From positions 9,813,043 through 9,877,042 of the forward strand of contig OZ025222.1 in assembly GCA_964019055.1 (NCBI GenBank): a DNA stretch of 64,000 nucleotides. The letters run 5' to 3'. The stretch's first letter is position 1. Each line of letters begins with the position of its first letter. Of this stretch, positions 1-15,000 are shown in pieces. Origin of the DNA: Anthopleura xanthogrammica (Eukaryota > Cnidaria > Anthozoa > Actiniaria > Actiniidae). The notes under the pieces are model-generated. The model made no database searches. It worked only from the letters and a program-made list of their open reading frames with translations, and was not told the DNA's origin. The position numbers and the translations under genes are program-made.

Positions 1-3000
1 CTTATTCTGATATGCCCACCCAATCCATCTCGTGTACATTCTTATTCTGATGCACCCACCCAATCCATCTCGTGTACATTCTTATTCTGATACACCCATC
101 CAATCCATCTCGTCTACATTCTTATTCTGATACACCCATCCAATCCATCTCGTGTACATTCTTATTCTGATACACCCATCCAATCCATCTCGTGTACATT
201 CTTATTCTGATACGCCCATCCAATCCATCTCGTGTACATTCTTATTCTGATACGCCCATCCAATCCATCTCATGTACATTCTTATTCTGATACACCCATC
301 CAATCCATCTCGTGTACATTCTTATTCTGATGCACCCACCCAATCCATCTCGTGTACATTCTTATTCTGATGCACCCACCCAATCCATCTCGTGTACATT
401 CTTATTCTGATACGCCCATCCAATCCATCTCGTGTACATTCTTATTCTGATGCACCCACCCAATCCATCTCGTGTACATTCTTATTCCTATACACACACC
501 CAATCGATCTCGTTTATATTCTTATTCTGATACACCCATACAATCTATCTCCTGTATATTCTTATTCTGATGCAACCATCCAATCCATCTCGTGTACATT
601 CTTATTCTTATGCGCCCATCCAATCTATCTCGTGTACATTTTTATTCTGATACATTCATGGAACCCATCAAGTGAACATACTTATTCTGATACGCCCATC
701 CAATCCATGTCGTGTACATTCTTATTCTGATATGCCCATCCAATCCATCTCGTGTACATTCTTATTCTGATATGCCCATCCAATCCATCTCGTGTACATT
801 CTTATTCTGATATGCCCACCCAATCCATCTCGTGTACATTCTTATTCTGATGCACCCACCCAATCCATCTCGTGTACATTCTTATTCTGATACACCCATC
901 CAATCCATCTCGTGTACATTCTTATTCTGATACGCCCATCCAATCCATCTCGTGTACATTCTTATTCTGATACGCCCATCCAATCCATCTCATGTACATT
1001 CTTATTCTGATACACCCATCCAATCCATCTCGTGTACATTCTTATTCTGATGCACCCACCCAATCCATCTCGTGTACACTCTTATTCTGATGCACCCACC
1101 CAATCCATCTCGTGTACATTCTTATTCTGATACGCCCATCCAATCCATCTCGTGTACATTCTTATTCTGATGCACCCACCCAATCCATCTCGTGTACATT
1201 CTTATTCTGATACACCCATCCAATCCATCTCGTGTACATTCTTATTCTGATACACCCATCCAATCCATCTCGTGTACATTCTTATTCTGATACACCCATC
1301 CAATCCATCTCGTGTACATTCTTATTCTGATACACCCATCCAATCCATCTCGTGTACATTCTTATTCTGATACACCCATCCAATCCATCTCGTGTACATT
1401 CTTATTCTGATACGCCCATCCAATCCATCTCGTGTACATTCTTATTCTGATACACCCATCCAATCCATCTCATGTACATTCTTATTCTGATACACCCATC
1501 CAATCCATCTCGTGTACATTCTTATTCTGATACACCCATCCAATCCATCTCGTGTACATTCTTATTCTGATACGCCCATCCAATCCATCTCGTGTACATT
1601 CTTATTCCTATACACACACCCAATCGATCTCGTTTATATTCTTATTCTGATACACCCATACAATCTATCTCCTGTATATTCTTATTCTGATGCAACCATC
1701 CAATCCATCTCGTGTACATTCTTATTCTTATGCGCCCATCCAATCTATCTCGTGTACATTTTTATTCTGATACATTCATGGAACCCATCAAGTGAACATA
1801 CTTATTCTGATACGCCCATCCAATCCATGTCGTGTACATTCTTATTCTGATATGCCCATCCAATCCATCTCGTGTACATTCTTATTCTGATATGCCCATC
1901 CAATCCATCTCGTGTACATTCTTATTCTGATATGCCCACCCAATCCATCTCGTGTACATTCTTATTCTGATGCACCCACCCAATCCATCTCGTGTACATT
2001 CTTATTCTGATACACCCATCCAATCCATCTCGTCTACATTCTTATTCTGATACACCCATCCAATCCATCTCGTGTACATTCTTATTCTGATACACCCATC
2101 CAATCCATCTCGTGTACATTCTTATTCTGATACGCCCATCCAATCCATCTCGTGTACATTCTTATTCTGATACGCCCATCCAATCCATCTCATGTACATT
2201 CTTATTCTGATACACCCATCCAATCCATCTCGTGTACATTCTTATTCTGATGCACCCACCCAATCCATCTCGTGTACATTCTTATTCTGATGCACCCACC
2301 CAATCCATCTCGTGTACATTCTTATTCTGATACGCCCATCCAATCCATCTCGTGTACATTCTTATTCTGATGCACCCACCCAATCCATCTCGTGTACATT
2401 CTTATTCTGATACACCCATCCAATCCATCTCGTGTACATTCTTATTCTGATACACCCATCCAATCCATCTCGTGTACATTCTTATTCTGATACACCCATC
2501 CAATCCATCTCGTGTACATTCTTATTCTGATACACCCATCCAATCCATCTCGTGTACATTCTTATTCTGATACACCCATCCAATCCATCTCGTGTACATT
2601 CTTATTCTGATACGCCCATCCAATCCATCTCGTGTACATTCTTATTCTGATACACCCATCCAATCCATCTCATGTACATTCTTATTCTGATACACCCATC
2701 CAATCCATCTCGTGTACATTCTTATTCTGATACACCCATCCAATCCATCTCGTGTACATTCTTATTCTGATACGCCCATCCAATCCATCTCGTGTACATT
2801 CTTATTCTGATACACCCATCCAATCCATCTCGTGTACATTCTTATTCTGATACACCCATCCAATCCATCTCGTGTACATTCTTATTCTGATACACCCATC
2901 CAATCCATCTCGTGTACATTCTTATTCTGATACACCCATCCAATCCATCTCGTGTACATTCTTATTCTGATACACCCATCCAATCCATCTCGTGTACATT

Positions 3001-6000
3001 CTTATTCTGATACGCCCATCCAATCCATCTCGTGTACATTCTTATTCTGATACACCCATCCAATCCATCTCATGTACATTCTTATTCTGATACACCCATC
3101 CAATCCATCTCATGTACATTCTTATTCTGATACACCCATCCAATCCATCTCGTGTACATTCTTATTCTGATACGCCCATCCAATCCATCTCGTGTACATT
3201 CTTATTCTGATACGCCCATCCAATCCATCTCGTGTACATTCTTATTCTGATACACCCATCCAATCCATCTCGTGTACATTCTTATTCTGATACACCCATA
3301 CAATCTATCTCCTGTATATTCTTATTCTGATACACCTACCAATCCATCTCGTGTACATTCTTATTCTGATACACCCATCCAATCCATCTCGTGTACATTC
3401 TTATTCTGATGCGCCCATCCAATCTATCTCGTGTACATTTTTATTCTGATACATTCATGGAACCCATCTAGTTAACATACTTATTCTGATACACCCATCC
3501 AATCCATATCGTGTACATTCTTATTCCTATACACACACCCAATCGATCTCGTTTACCTTCTTATTCTGATACACCCATCCAATCCATCTCGTTTACATTC
3601 TTATTCTGATACACCCATACAATCTATCTCCTGTATATTCTTATTCTGATACACCTATCCAATCCATCTCGTGTACATTCTTATTCTGATGCGCCCATCC
3701 AATCTATCTCGTGTACATTTTTATTCTGATACATTCATGGAACCCATCTAGTGAACATACTTATTCTGATACACCCATCCAATCCATATCGTGTACATTC
3801 TTATTCCTATACACACACCCAATCGATCTCGTTTATATTCTTATTCTGATACACCCATACAATCTATCTCCTGTATATTCTTATTCTGATGCAACCATCC
3901 AATCCATCTCGTGTACATTCTTATTCTTATGCGCCCATCCAATCTATCTCGTGTACATTTTTATTCTGATACATTCATGGAACCCATCTAGTGAACATAC
4001 TTATTCTGATACGCCCATCCAATCCATGTCGTGTACATTCTTATTCTGATATGCCCATCCAATCCATCTCGTGTACATTCTTATTCTGATATGCCCATCC
4101 AATCCATCTCGTGTACATTCTTATTCTGATATGCCCACCCAATCCATCTCGTGTACATTCTTATTCTGATGCACCCACCCAATCCATCTCGTGTACATTC
4201 TTATTCTGATACACCCATCCAATCCATCTCGTCTACATTCTTATTCTGATACACCCATCCAATCCATCTCGTGTACATTCTTATTCTGATACACCCATCC
4301 AATCCATCTCGTGTACATTCTTATTCTGATACGCCCATCCAATCCATCTCGTGTACATTCTTATTCTGATACGCCCATCCAATCCATCTCATGTACATTC
4401 TTATTCTGATACACCCATCCAATCCATCTCGTGTACATTCTTATTCTGATGCACCCACCCAATCCATCTCGTGTACATTCTTATTCTGATGCACCCACCC
4501 AATCCATCTCGTGTACATTCTTATTCTGATACGCCCATCCAATCCATCTCGTGTACATTCTTATTCTGATGCACCCACCCAATCCATCTCGTGTACATTC
4601 TTATTCTGATACACCCATCCAATCCATCTCGTCTACATTCTTATTCTGATACACCCATCCAATCCATCTCGTGTACATTCTTATTCTGATACACCCATCC
4701 AATCCATCTCGTGTACATTCTTATTCTGATACACCCATCCAATCCATCTCGTGTACATTCTTATTCTGATACACCCATCCAATCCATCTCGTGTACATTC
4801 TTATTCTGATACGCCCATCCAATCCATCTCGTGTACATTCTTATTCTGATACACCCATCCAATCCATCTCATGTACATTCTTATTCTGATACACCCATCC
4901 AATCCATCTCGTGTACATTCTTATTCTGATACACCCATCCAATCCATCTCGTGTACATTCTTATTCTGATACGCCCATCCAATCCATCTCGTGTACATTC
5001 TTATTCTGATACACCCAACCAATCCATCTCGTGTACATTCTTATTCTGATACACCCATCCAATCCATCTCGTGTACATTCTTATTCTGATACACCCATCC
5101 AATCCATCTCGTGTACATTCTTATTCTGATACACCCATCCAATCCATCTCGTGTACATTCTTATTCTGATACACCCATCCAATCCATCTCGTGTACATTC
5201 TTATTCTGATACGCCCATCCAATCCATCTCGTGTACATTCTTATTCTGATACACCCATCCAATCCATCTCATGTACATTCTTATTCTGATACACCCATCC
5301 AATCCATCTCATGTACATTCTTATTCTGATACACCCATCCAATCCATCTCGTGTACATTCTTATTCTGATACGCCCATCCAATCCATCTCGTGTACATTC
5401 TTATTCTGATACGCCCATCCAATCCATCTCGTGTACATTCTTATTCTGATACACCCATCCAATCCATCTCGTGTACATTCTTATTCTGATACGCCCATCC
5501 AATCCATCTCGTGTACATTCTTATTCTGATACACCCATCCAATCCATCTCGTGTACATTCTTATTCTGATACACCCATCCAATCCATCTCGTGTACATTC
5601 TTATTCTGATACACCCATCCAATCCATCTCGTGTACATTCTTATTCTGATACACCCATCCAATCCATCTCGTGTACATTCTTATTCTGATACACCCATCC
5701 AATCCATCTCGTGTACATTCTTATTCTGATACACCCATCCAATCCATCTCGTGTACATTCTTATTCTGATACACCCATCCAATCCATCTCGTGTACATTC
5801 TTATTCTGATACACCCATCCAATCCCTCTCGTCTACATTCTTATTCTGATACACCCATCCAATCCATCTCCAGTACATTCTTATTTTGATACACCAATCC
5901 AATCCATCTCGTGTACATTCTTATTTTGATACGCCCATCCAATCTATCTCGTGTACATTCTTATTCTGATACCCCCATCCAATCCATCATGTGTACATTC

Positions 6001-9000
6001 TTATTTTGATACACCCATCCAATCCTTCTCGTGTACATTCTTATTTTGATACGCCCATCCAATCCATCTCGTGTACATTCTTATTCTGATACAACAATCC
6101 AATCCATCTCGTGTACAATCTTACTCTGATACGCCCATCCAATCCATCTCGTGTACATTCTGATTCTCATACCCCCATCCAATCCATCTCGTGTACATTC
6201 TTATTTTTATACACCCATCCAATCCATCTCGTGTACATTCTTATTTTGATACACCCATCCAATCCATCTCGTGTACATTCTTTTTTTGATACACCCATCC
6301 AATCCATCTCGTGTACATTCTTATTCTTATACGCCCATCCAATCCATCCCCTGTACATTCTATTCTGATACCCCCATCCAATCCATCTCGTGTACATTCT
6401 TATTTTGATACGCCCATCCAATCCATCCCCTGTACATTCTTATTCTGATAAACTCATATCCAATCCATCTCGCGTACATTCTTATTCTGATACACCCATC
6501 CAATCCATCTCCTGTACATTCTTATTCTGATACACCTACCAATCCATCTCGTGTACATTCTTATTCTGATACACCCATCCAATCCATCTCGTGTACATTC
6601 TTATTCTGATGCGCCCATCCAATCTATCTCGTGTACATTTTTATTCTGATACATTCATGGAACCCATCTAGTTAACATACTTATTCTGATACACCCATCC
6701 AATCCATATCGTGTACATTCTTATTCCTATACACACACCCAATCGATCTCGTTTACCTTCTTATTCTGATACACCCATCCAATCCATCTCGTTTACATTC
6801 TTATTCTGATACACCCATACAATCTATCTCCTGTATATTCTTATTCTGATACACCTATCCAATCCATCTCGTGTACATTCTTATTCTGATGCGCCCATCC
6901 AATCTATCTCGTGTACATTTTTATTCTGATACATTCATGGAACCCATCTAGTGAACATACTTATTCTGATACACCCATCCAATCCATCTCGTGTACATTC
7001 TTATTCTGATACACCCATCCAATCCATCTCGTGTACATTCTTATTCTGATACACCCATCCAATCCATCTCGTGTACATTCTTATTCTGATACACCCATCC
7101 AATCCATCTCGTGTACATTCTTATTCTGATACACCCATCCAATCCATCTCGTGTACATTCTTATTCTGATACACCCATCCAATCCCTCTCGTCTACATTC
7201 TTATTCTGATACACCCATCCAATCCATCTCCAGTACATTCTTATTTTGATACACCAATCCAATCCATCTCGTGTACATTCTTATTTTGATACGCCCATCC
7301 AATCTATCTCGTGTACATTCTTATTCTGATACCCCCATCCAATCCATCATGTGTACATTCTTATTTTGATACACCCATCCAATCCTTCTCGTGTACATTC
7401 TTATTTTGATACGCCCATCCAATCCATCTCGTGTACATTCTTATTCTGATACAACAATCCAATCCATCTCGTGTACAATCTTACTCTGATACGCCCATCC
7501 AATCCATCTCGTGTACATTCTGATTCTCATACCCCCATCCAATCCATCTCGTGTACATTCTTATTTTTATACACCCATCCAATCCATCTCGTGTACATTC
7601 TTATTTTGATACACCCATCCAATCCATCTCGTGTACATTCTTTTTTTGATACACCCATCCAATCCATCTCGTGTACATTCTTATTCTTATACGCCCATCC
7701 AATCCATCCCCTGTACATTCTATTCTGATACCCCCATCCAATCCATCTCGTGTACATTCTTATTTTGATACGCCCATCCAATCCATCCCCTGTACATTCT
7801 TATTCTGATAAACTCATATCCAATCCATCTCGCGTACATTCTTATTCTGATACACCCATCCAATCCATCTCCTGTACATTCTTATTCTGATACACCTACC
7901 AATCCATCTCGTGTACATTCTTATTCTGATACACCCATCCAATCCATCTCGTGTACATTCTTATTCTGATGCGCCCATCCAATCTATCTCGTGTACATTT
8001 TTATTCTGATACATTCATGGAACCCATCTAGTTAACATACTTATTCTGATACACCCATCCAATCCATATCGTGTACATTCTTATTCCTATACACACACCC
8101 AATCGATCTCGTTTACCTTCTTATTCTGATACACCCATCCAATCCATCTCGTTTACATTCTTATTCTGATACACCCATACAATCTATCTCCTGTATATTC
8201 TTATTCTGATACACCTATCCAATCCATCTCGTGTACATTCTTATTCTGATGCGCCCATCCAATCTATCTCGTGTACATTTTTATTCTGATACATTCATGG
8301 AACCCATCTAGTGAACATACTTATTCTGATACACCCATCCAATCCATATCGTGTACATTCTTATTCCTATACACACACCCAATCGATCTCGTTTATATTC
8401 TTATTCTGATACACCCATACAATCTATCTCCTGTATATTCTTATTCTGATGCAACCATCCAATCCATCTCGTGTACATTCTTATTCTTATGCGCCCATCC
8501 AATCTATCTCGTGTACATTTTTATTCTGATACATTCATGGAACCCATCTAGTGAACATACTTATTCTGATACGCCCATCCAATCCATGTCGTGTACATTC
8601 TTATTCTGATATGCCCATCCAATCCATCTCGTGTACATTCTTATTCTGATACACCCAACCAATCCATCTCGTGTACATTCTTATTCTGATACACCCATCC
8701 AATCCATCTCGTGTACATTCTTATTCTGATACACCCATCCAATCCATCTCGTGTACATTCTTATTCTGATACACCCATCCAATCCATCTCGTGTACATTC
8801 TTATTCTGATACACCCATCCAATCCATCTCGTGTACATTCTTATTCTGATACGCCCATCCAATCCATCTCGTGTACATTCTTATTCTGATACACCCATCC
8901 AATCCATCTCATGTACATTCTTATTCTGATACACCCATCCAATCCATCTCATGTACATTCTTATTCTGATACACCCATCCAATCCATCTCGTGTACATTC

Positions 9001-12000
9001 TTATTCTGATACGCCCATCCAATCCATCTCGTGTACATTCTTATTCTGATACGCCCATCCAATCCATCTCGTGTACATTCTTATTCTGATACACCCATCC
9101 AATCCATCTCGTGTACATTCTTATTCTGATACGCCCATCCAATCCATCTCGTGTACATTCTTATTCTGATACACCCATCCAATCCATCTCGTGTACATTC
9201 TTATTCTGATACACCCATCCAATCCATCTCGTGTACATTCTTATTCTGATACACCCATCCAATCCATCTCGTGTACATTCTTATTCTGATACACCCATCC
9301 AATCCATCTCGTGTACATTCTTATTCTGATACACCCATCCAATCCATCTCGTGTACATTCTTATTCTGATACACCCATCCAATCCATCTCGTGTACATTC
9401 TTATTCTGATACACCCATCCAATCCATCTCGTGTACATTCTTATTCTGATACACCCATCCAATCCCTCTCGTCTACATTCTTATTCTGATACACCCATCC
9501 AATCCATCTCCAGTACATTCTTATTTTGATACACCAATCCAATCCATCTCGTGTACATTCTTATTTTGATACGCCCATCCAATCTATCTCGTGTACATTC
9601 TTATTCTGATACCCCCATCCAATCCATCATGTGTACATTCTTATTTTGATACACCCATCCAATCCTTCTCGTGTACATTCTTATTTTGATACGCCCATCC
9701 AATCCATCTCGTGTACATTCTTATTCTGATACAACAATCCAATCCATCTCGTGTACAATCTTACTCTGATACGCCCATCCAATCCATCTCGTGTACATTC
9801 TGATTCTCATACCCCCATCCAATCCATCTCGTGTACATTCTTATTTTTATACACCCATCCAATCCATCTCGTGTACATTCTTATTTTGATACACCCATCC
9901 AATCCATCTCGTGTACATTCTTTTTTTGATACACCCATCCAATCCATCTCGTGTACATTCTTATTCTTATACGCCCATCCAATCCATCCCCTGTACATTC
10001 TATTCTGATACCCCCATCCAATCCATCTCGTGTACATTCTTATTTTGATACGCCCATCCAATCCATCCCCTGTACATTCTTATTCTGATAAACTCATATC
10101 CAATCCATCTCGCGTACATTCTTATTCTGATACACCCATCCAATCCATCTCCTGTACATTCTTATTCTGATACACCTACCAATCCATCTCGTGTACATTC
10201 TTATTCTGATACACCCATCCAATCCATCTCGTGTACATTCTTATTCTGATGCGCCCATCCAATCTATCTCGTGTACATTTTTATTCTGATACATTCATGG
10301 AACCCATCTAGTTAACATACTTATTCTGATACACCCATCCAATCCATATCGTGTACATTCTTATTCCTATACACACACCCAATCGATCTCGTTTACCTTC
10401 TTATTCTGATACACCCATCCAATCCATCTCGTTTACATTCTTATTCTGATACACCCATACAATCTATCTCCTGTATATTCTTATTCTGATACACCTATCC
10501 AATCCATCTCGTGTACATTCTTATTCTGATGCGCCCATCCAATCTATCTCGTGTACATTTTTATTCTGATACATTCATGGAACCCATCTAGTGAACATAC
10601 TTATTCTGATACACCCATCCAATCCATATCGTGTACATTCTTATTCCTATACACACACCCAATCGATCTCGTTTATATTCTTATTCTGATACACCCATAC
10701 AATCTATCTCCTGTATATTCTTATTCTGATGCAACCATCCAATCCATCTCGTGTACATTCTTATTCTTATGCGCCCATCCAATCTATCTCGTGTACATTT
10801 TTATTCTGATACATTCATGGAACCCATCTAGTGAACATACTTATTCTGATACGCCCATCCAATCCATGTCGTGTACATTCTTATTCTGATATGCCCATCC
10901 AATCCATCTCGTGTACATTCTTATTCTGATATGCCCATCCAATCCATCTCGTGTACATTCTTATTCTGATATGCCCACCCAATCCATCTCGTGTACATTC
11001 TTATTCTGATGCACCCACCCAATCCATCTCGTGTACATTCTTATTCTGATACACCCATCCAATCCATCTCGTCTACATTCTTATTCTGATACACCCATCC
11101 AATCCATCTCGTGTACATTCTTATTCTGATACACCCATCCAATCCATCTCGTGTACATTCTTATTCTGATACGCCCATCCAATCCATCTCGTGTACATTC
11201 TTATTCTGATACGCCCATCCAATCCATCTCATGTACATTCTTATTCTGATACACCCATCCAATCCATCTCGTGTACATTCTTATTCTGATGCACCCACCC
11301 AATCCATCTCGTGTACATTCTTATTCTGATGCACCCACCCAATCCATCTCGTGTACATTCTTATTCTGATACGCCCATCCAATCCATCTCGTGTACATTC
11401 TTATTCTGATGCACCCACCCAATCCATCTCGTGTACATTCTTATTCTGATACACCCATCCAATCCATCTCGTCTACATTCTTATTCTGATACACCCATCC
11501 AATCCATCTCGTGTACATTCTTATTCTGATACACCCATCCAATCCATCTCGTGTACATTCTTATTCTGATACACCCATCCAATCCATCTCGTGTACATTC
11601 TTATTCTGATACACCCATCCAATCCATCTCGTGTACATTCTTATTCTGATACGCCCATCCAATCCATCTCGTGTACATTCTTATTCTGATACGCCCATCC
11701 AATCCATCTCGTGTACATTCTTATTCTGATACACCCATCCAATCCATCTCGTGTACATTCTTATTCTGATACACCCATCCAATCCATCTCGTGTACATTC
11801 TTATTCTGATACACCCATCCAATCCATCTCGTGTACATTCTTATTCTGATACACCCATCCAATCCATCTCGTGTACATTCTTATTCTGATACACCCATCC
11901 AATCCATCTCGTGTACATTCTTATTCTGATACGCCCATCCAATCCATCTCGTGTACATTCTTATTCTGATACACCCATCCAATCCATCTCATGTACATTC

Positions 12001-15000
12001 TTATTCTGATACACCCATCCAATCCATCTCGTGTACATTCTTATTCTGATACACCCATCCAATCCATCTCGTGTACATTCTTATTCTGATACGCCCATCC
12101 AATCCATCTCGTGTACATTCTTATTCTGATACGCCCATCCAATCCATCTCGTGTACATTCTTATTCTGATACACCCATCCAATCCATCTCGTGTACATTC
12201 TTATTCTGATACGCCCATCCAATCCATCTCGTGTACATTCTTATTCTGATACGCCCATCCAATCCATCTCGTGTACATTCTTATTCTGATACACCCATCC
12301 AATCCATCTCGTGTACATTCTTATTCTGATACACCCATCCAATCCATCTCGTGTACATTCTTATTCTGATACACCCATCCAATCCATCTCGTGTACATTC
12401 TTATTCTGATACACCCATCCAATCCATCTCGTGTACATTCTTATTCTGATACACCCATCCAATCCATCTCGTGTACATTCTTATTCTGATACGCCCATCC
12501 AATCCATCTCGTGTACATTCTTATTCTGATACACCCATCCAATCCATCTCATGTACATTCTTATTCTGATACACCCATCCAATCCATCTCGTGTACATTC
12601 TTATTCTGATACACCCATCCAATCCATCTCGTGTACATTCTTATTCTGATACGCCCATCCAATCCATCTCGTGTACATTCTTATTTTGATACACCCATCC
12701 AATCCATCTCGTGTACATTCTTTTTTTGATACACCCATCCAATCCATCTCGTGTACATTCTTATTCTTATACGCCCATCCAATCCATCCCCTGTACATTC
12801 TATTCTGATACCCCCATCCAATCCATCTCGTGTACATTCTTATTTTGATACGCCCATCCAATCCATCCCCTGTACATTCTTATTCTGATAAACTCATATC
12901 CAATCCATCTCGCGTACATTCTTATTCTGATACACCCATCCAATCCATCTCGTGTACATTCTTATTCTGATGCGCCCATCCAATCTATCTCGTGTACATT
13001 TTTATTCTGATACATTCATGGAACCCATCTAGTTAACATACTTATTCTGATACACCCATCCAATCCATATCGTGTACATTCTTATTCCTATACACACACC
13101 CAATCGATCTCGTTTACCTTCTTATTCTGATACACCCATCCAATCCATCTCGTTTACATTCTTATTCTGATACACCCATACAATCTATCTCCTGTATATT
13201 CTTATTCTGATACACCTATCCAATCCATCTCGTGTACATTCTTATTCTGATGCGCCCATCCAATCTATCTCGTGTACATTTTTATTCTGATACATTCATG
13301 GAACCCATCTAGTGAACATACTTATTCTGATACACCCATCCAATCCATATCGTGTACATTCTTATTCCTATACACACACCCAATCGATCTCGTTTATATT
13401 CTTATTCTGATACACCCATACAATCTATCTCCTGTATATTCTTATTCTGATGCAACCATCCAATCCATCTCGTGTACATTCTTATTCTTATGCGCCCATC
13501 CAATCTATCTCGTGTACATTTTTATTCTGATACATTCATGGAACCCATCTAGTGAACATACTTATTCTGATACGCCCATCCAATCCATGTCGTGTACATT
13601 CTTATTCTGATATGCCCATCCAATCCATCTCGTGTACATTCTTATTCTGATATGCCCATCCAATCCATCTCGTGTACATTCTTATTCTGATATGCCCACC
13701 CAATCCATCTCGTGTACATTCTTATTCTGATGCACCCACCCAATCCATCTCGTGTACATTCTTATTCTGATACACCCATCCAATCCATCTCGTCTACATT
13801 CTTATTCTGATACACCCATCCAATCCATCTCGTGTACATTCTTATTCTGATACACCCATCCAATCCATCTCGTGTACATTCTTATTCTGATACGCCCATC
13901 CAATCCATCTCGTGTACATTCTTATTCTGATACGCCCATCCAATCCATCTCATGTACATTCTTATTCTGATACACCCATCCAATCCATCTCGTGTACATT
14001 CTTATTCTGATGCACCCACCCAATCCATCTCGTGTACATTCTTATTCTGATGCACCCACCCAATCCATCTCGTGTACATTCTTATTCTGATACGCCCATC
14101 CAATCCATCTCGTGTACATTCTTATTCTGATGCACCCACCCAATCCATCTCGTGTACATTCTTATTCTGATACACCCATCCAATCCATCTCGTCTACATT
14201 CTTATTCTGATACACCCATCCAATCCATCTCGTGTACATTCTTATTCTGATACACCCATCCAATCCATCTCGTGTACATTCTTATTCTGATACACCCATC
14301 CAATCCATCTCGTGTACATTCTTATTCTGATACACCCATCCAATCCATCTCGTGTACATTCTTATTCTGATACACCCATCCAATCCATCTCATGTACATT
14401 CTTATTCTGATACACCCATCCAATCCATCTCGTGTACATTCTTATTCTGATACACCCATCCAATCCATCTCGTGTACATTCTTATTCTGATACGCCCATC
14501 CAATCCATCTCGTGTACATTCTTATTCTGATACGCCCATCCAATCCATCTCGTGTACATTCTTATTCTGATACACCCATCCAATCCATCTCGTGTACATT
14601 CTTATTCTGATACGCCCATCCAATCCATCTCGTGTACATTCTTATTCTGATACGCCCATCCAATCCATCTCGTGTACATTCTTATTCTGATACACCCATC
14701 CAATCCATCTCGTGTACATTCTTATTCTGATACACCCATCCAATCCATCTCGTGTACATTCTTATTCTGATACACCCATCCAATCCATCTCGTGTACATT
14801 CTTATTCTGATACACCCATCCAATCCATCTCGTGTACATTCTTATTCTGATACACCCATCCAATCCATCTCGTGTACATTCTTATTCTGATACGCCCATC
14901 CAATCCATCTCGTGTACATTCTTATTCTGATACACCCATCCAATCCATCTCATGTACATTCTTATTCTGATACACCCATCCAATCCATCTCGTGTACATT

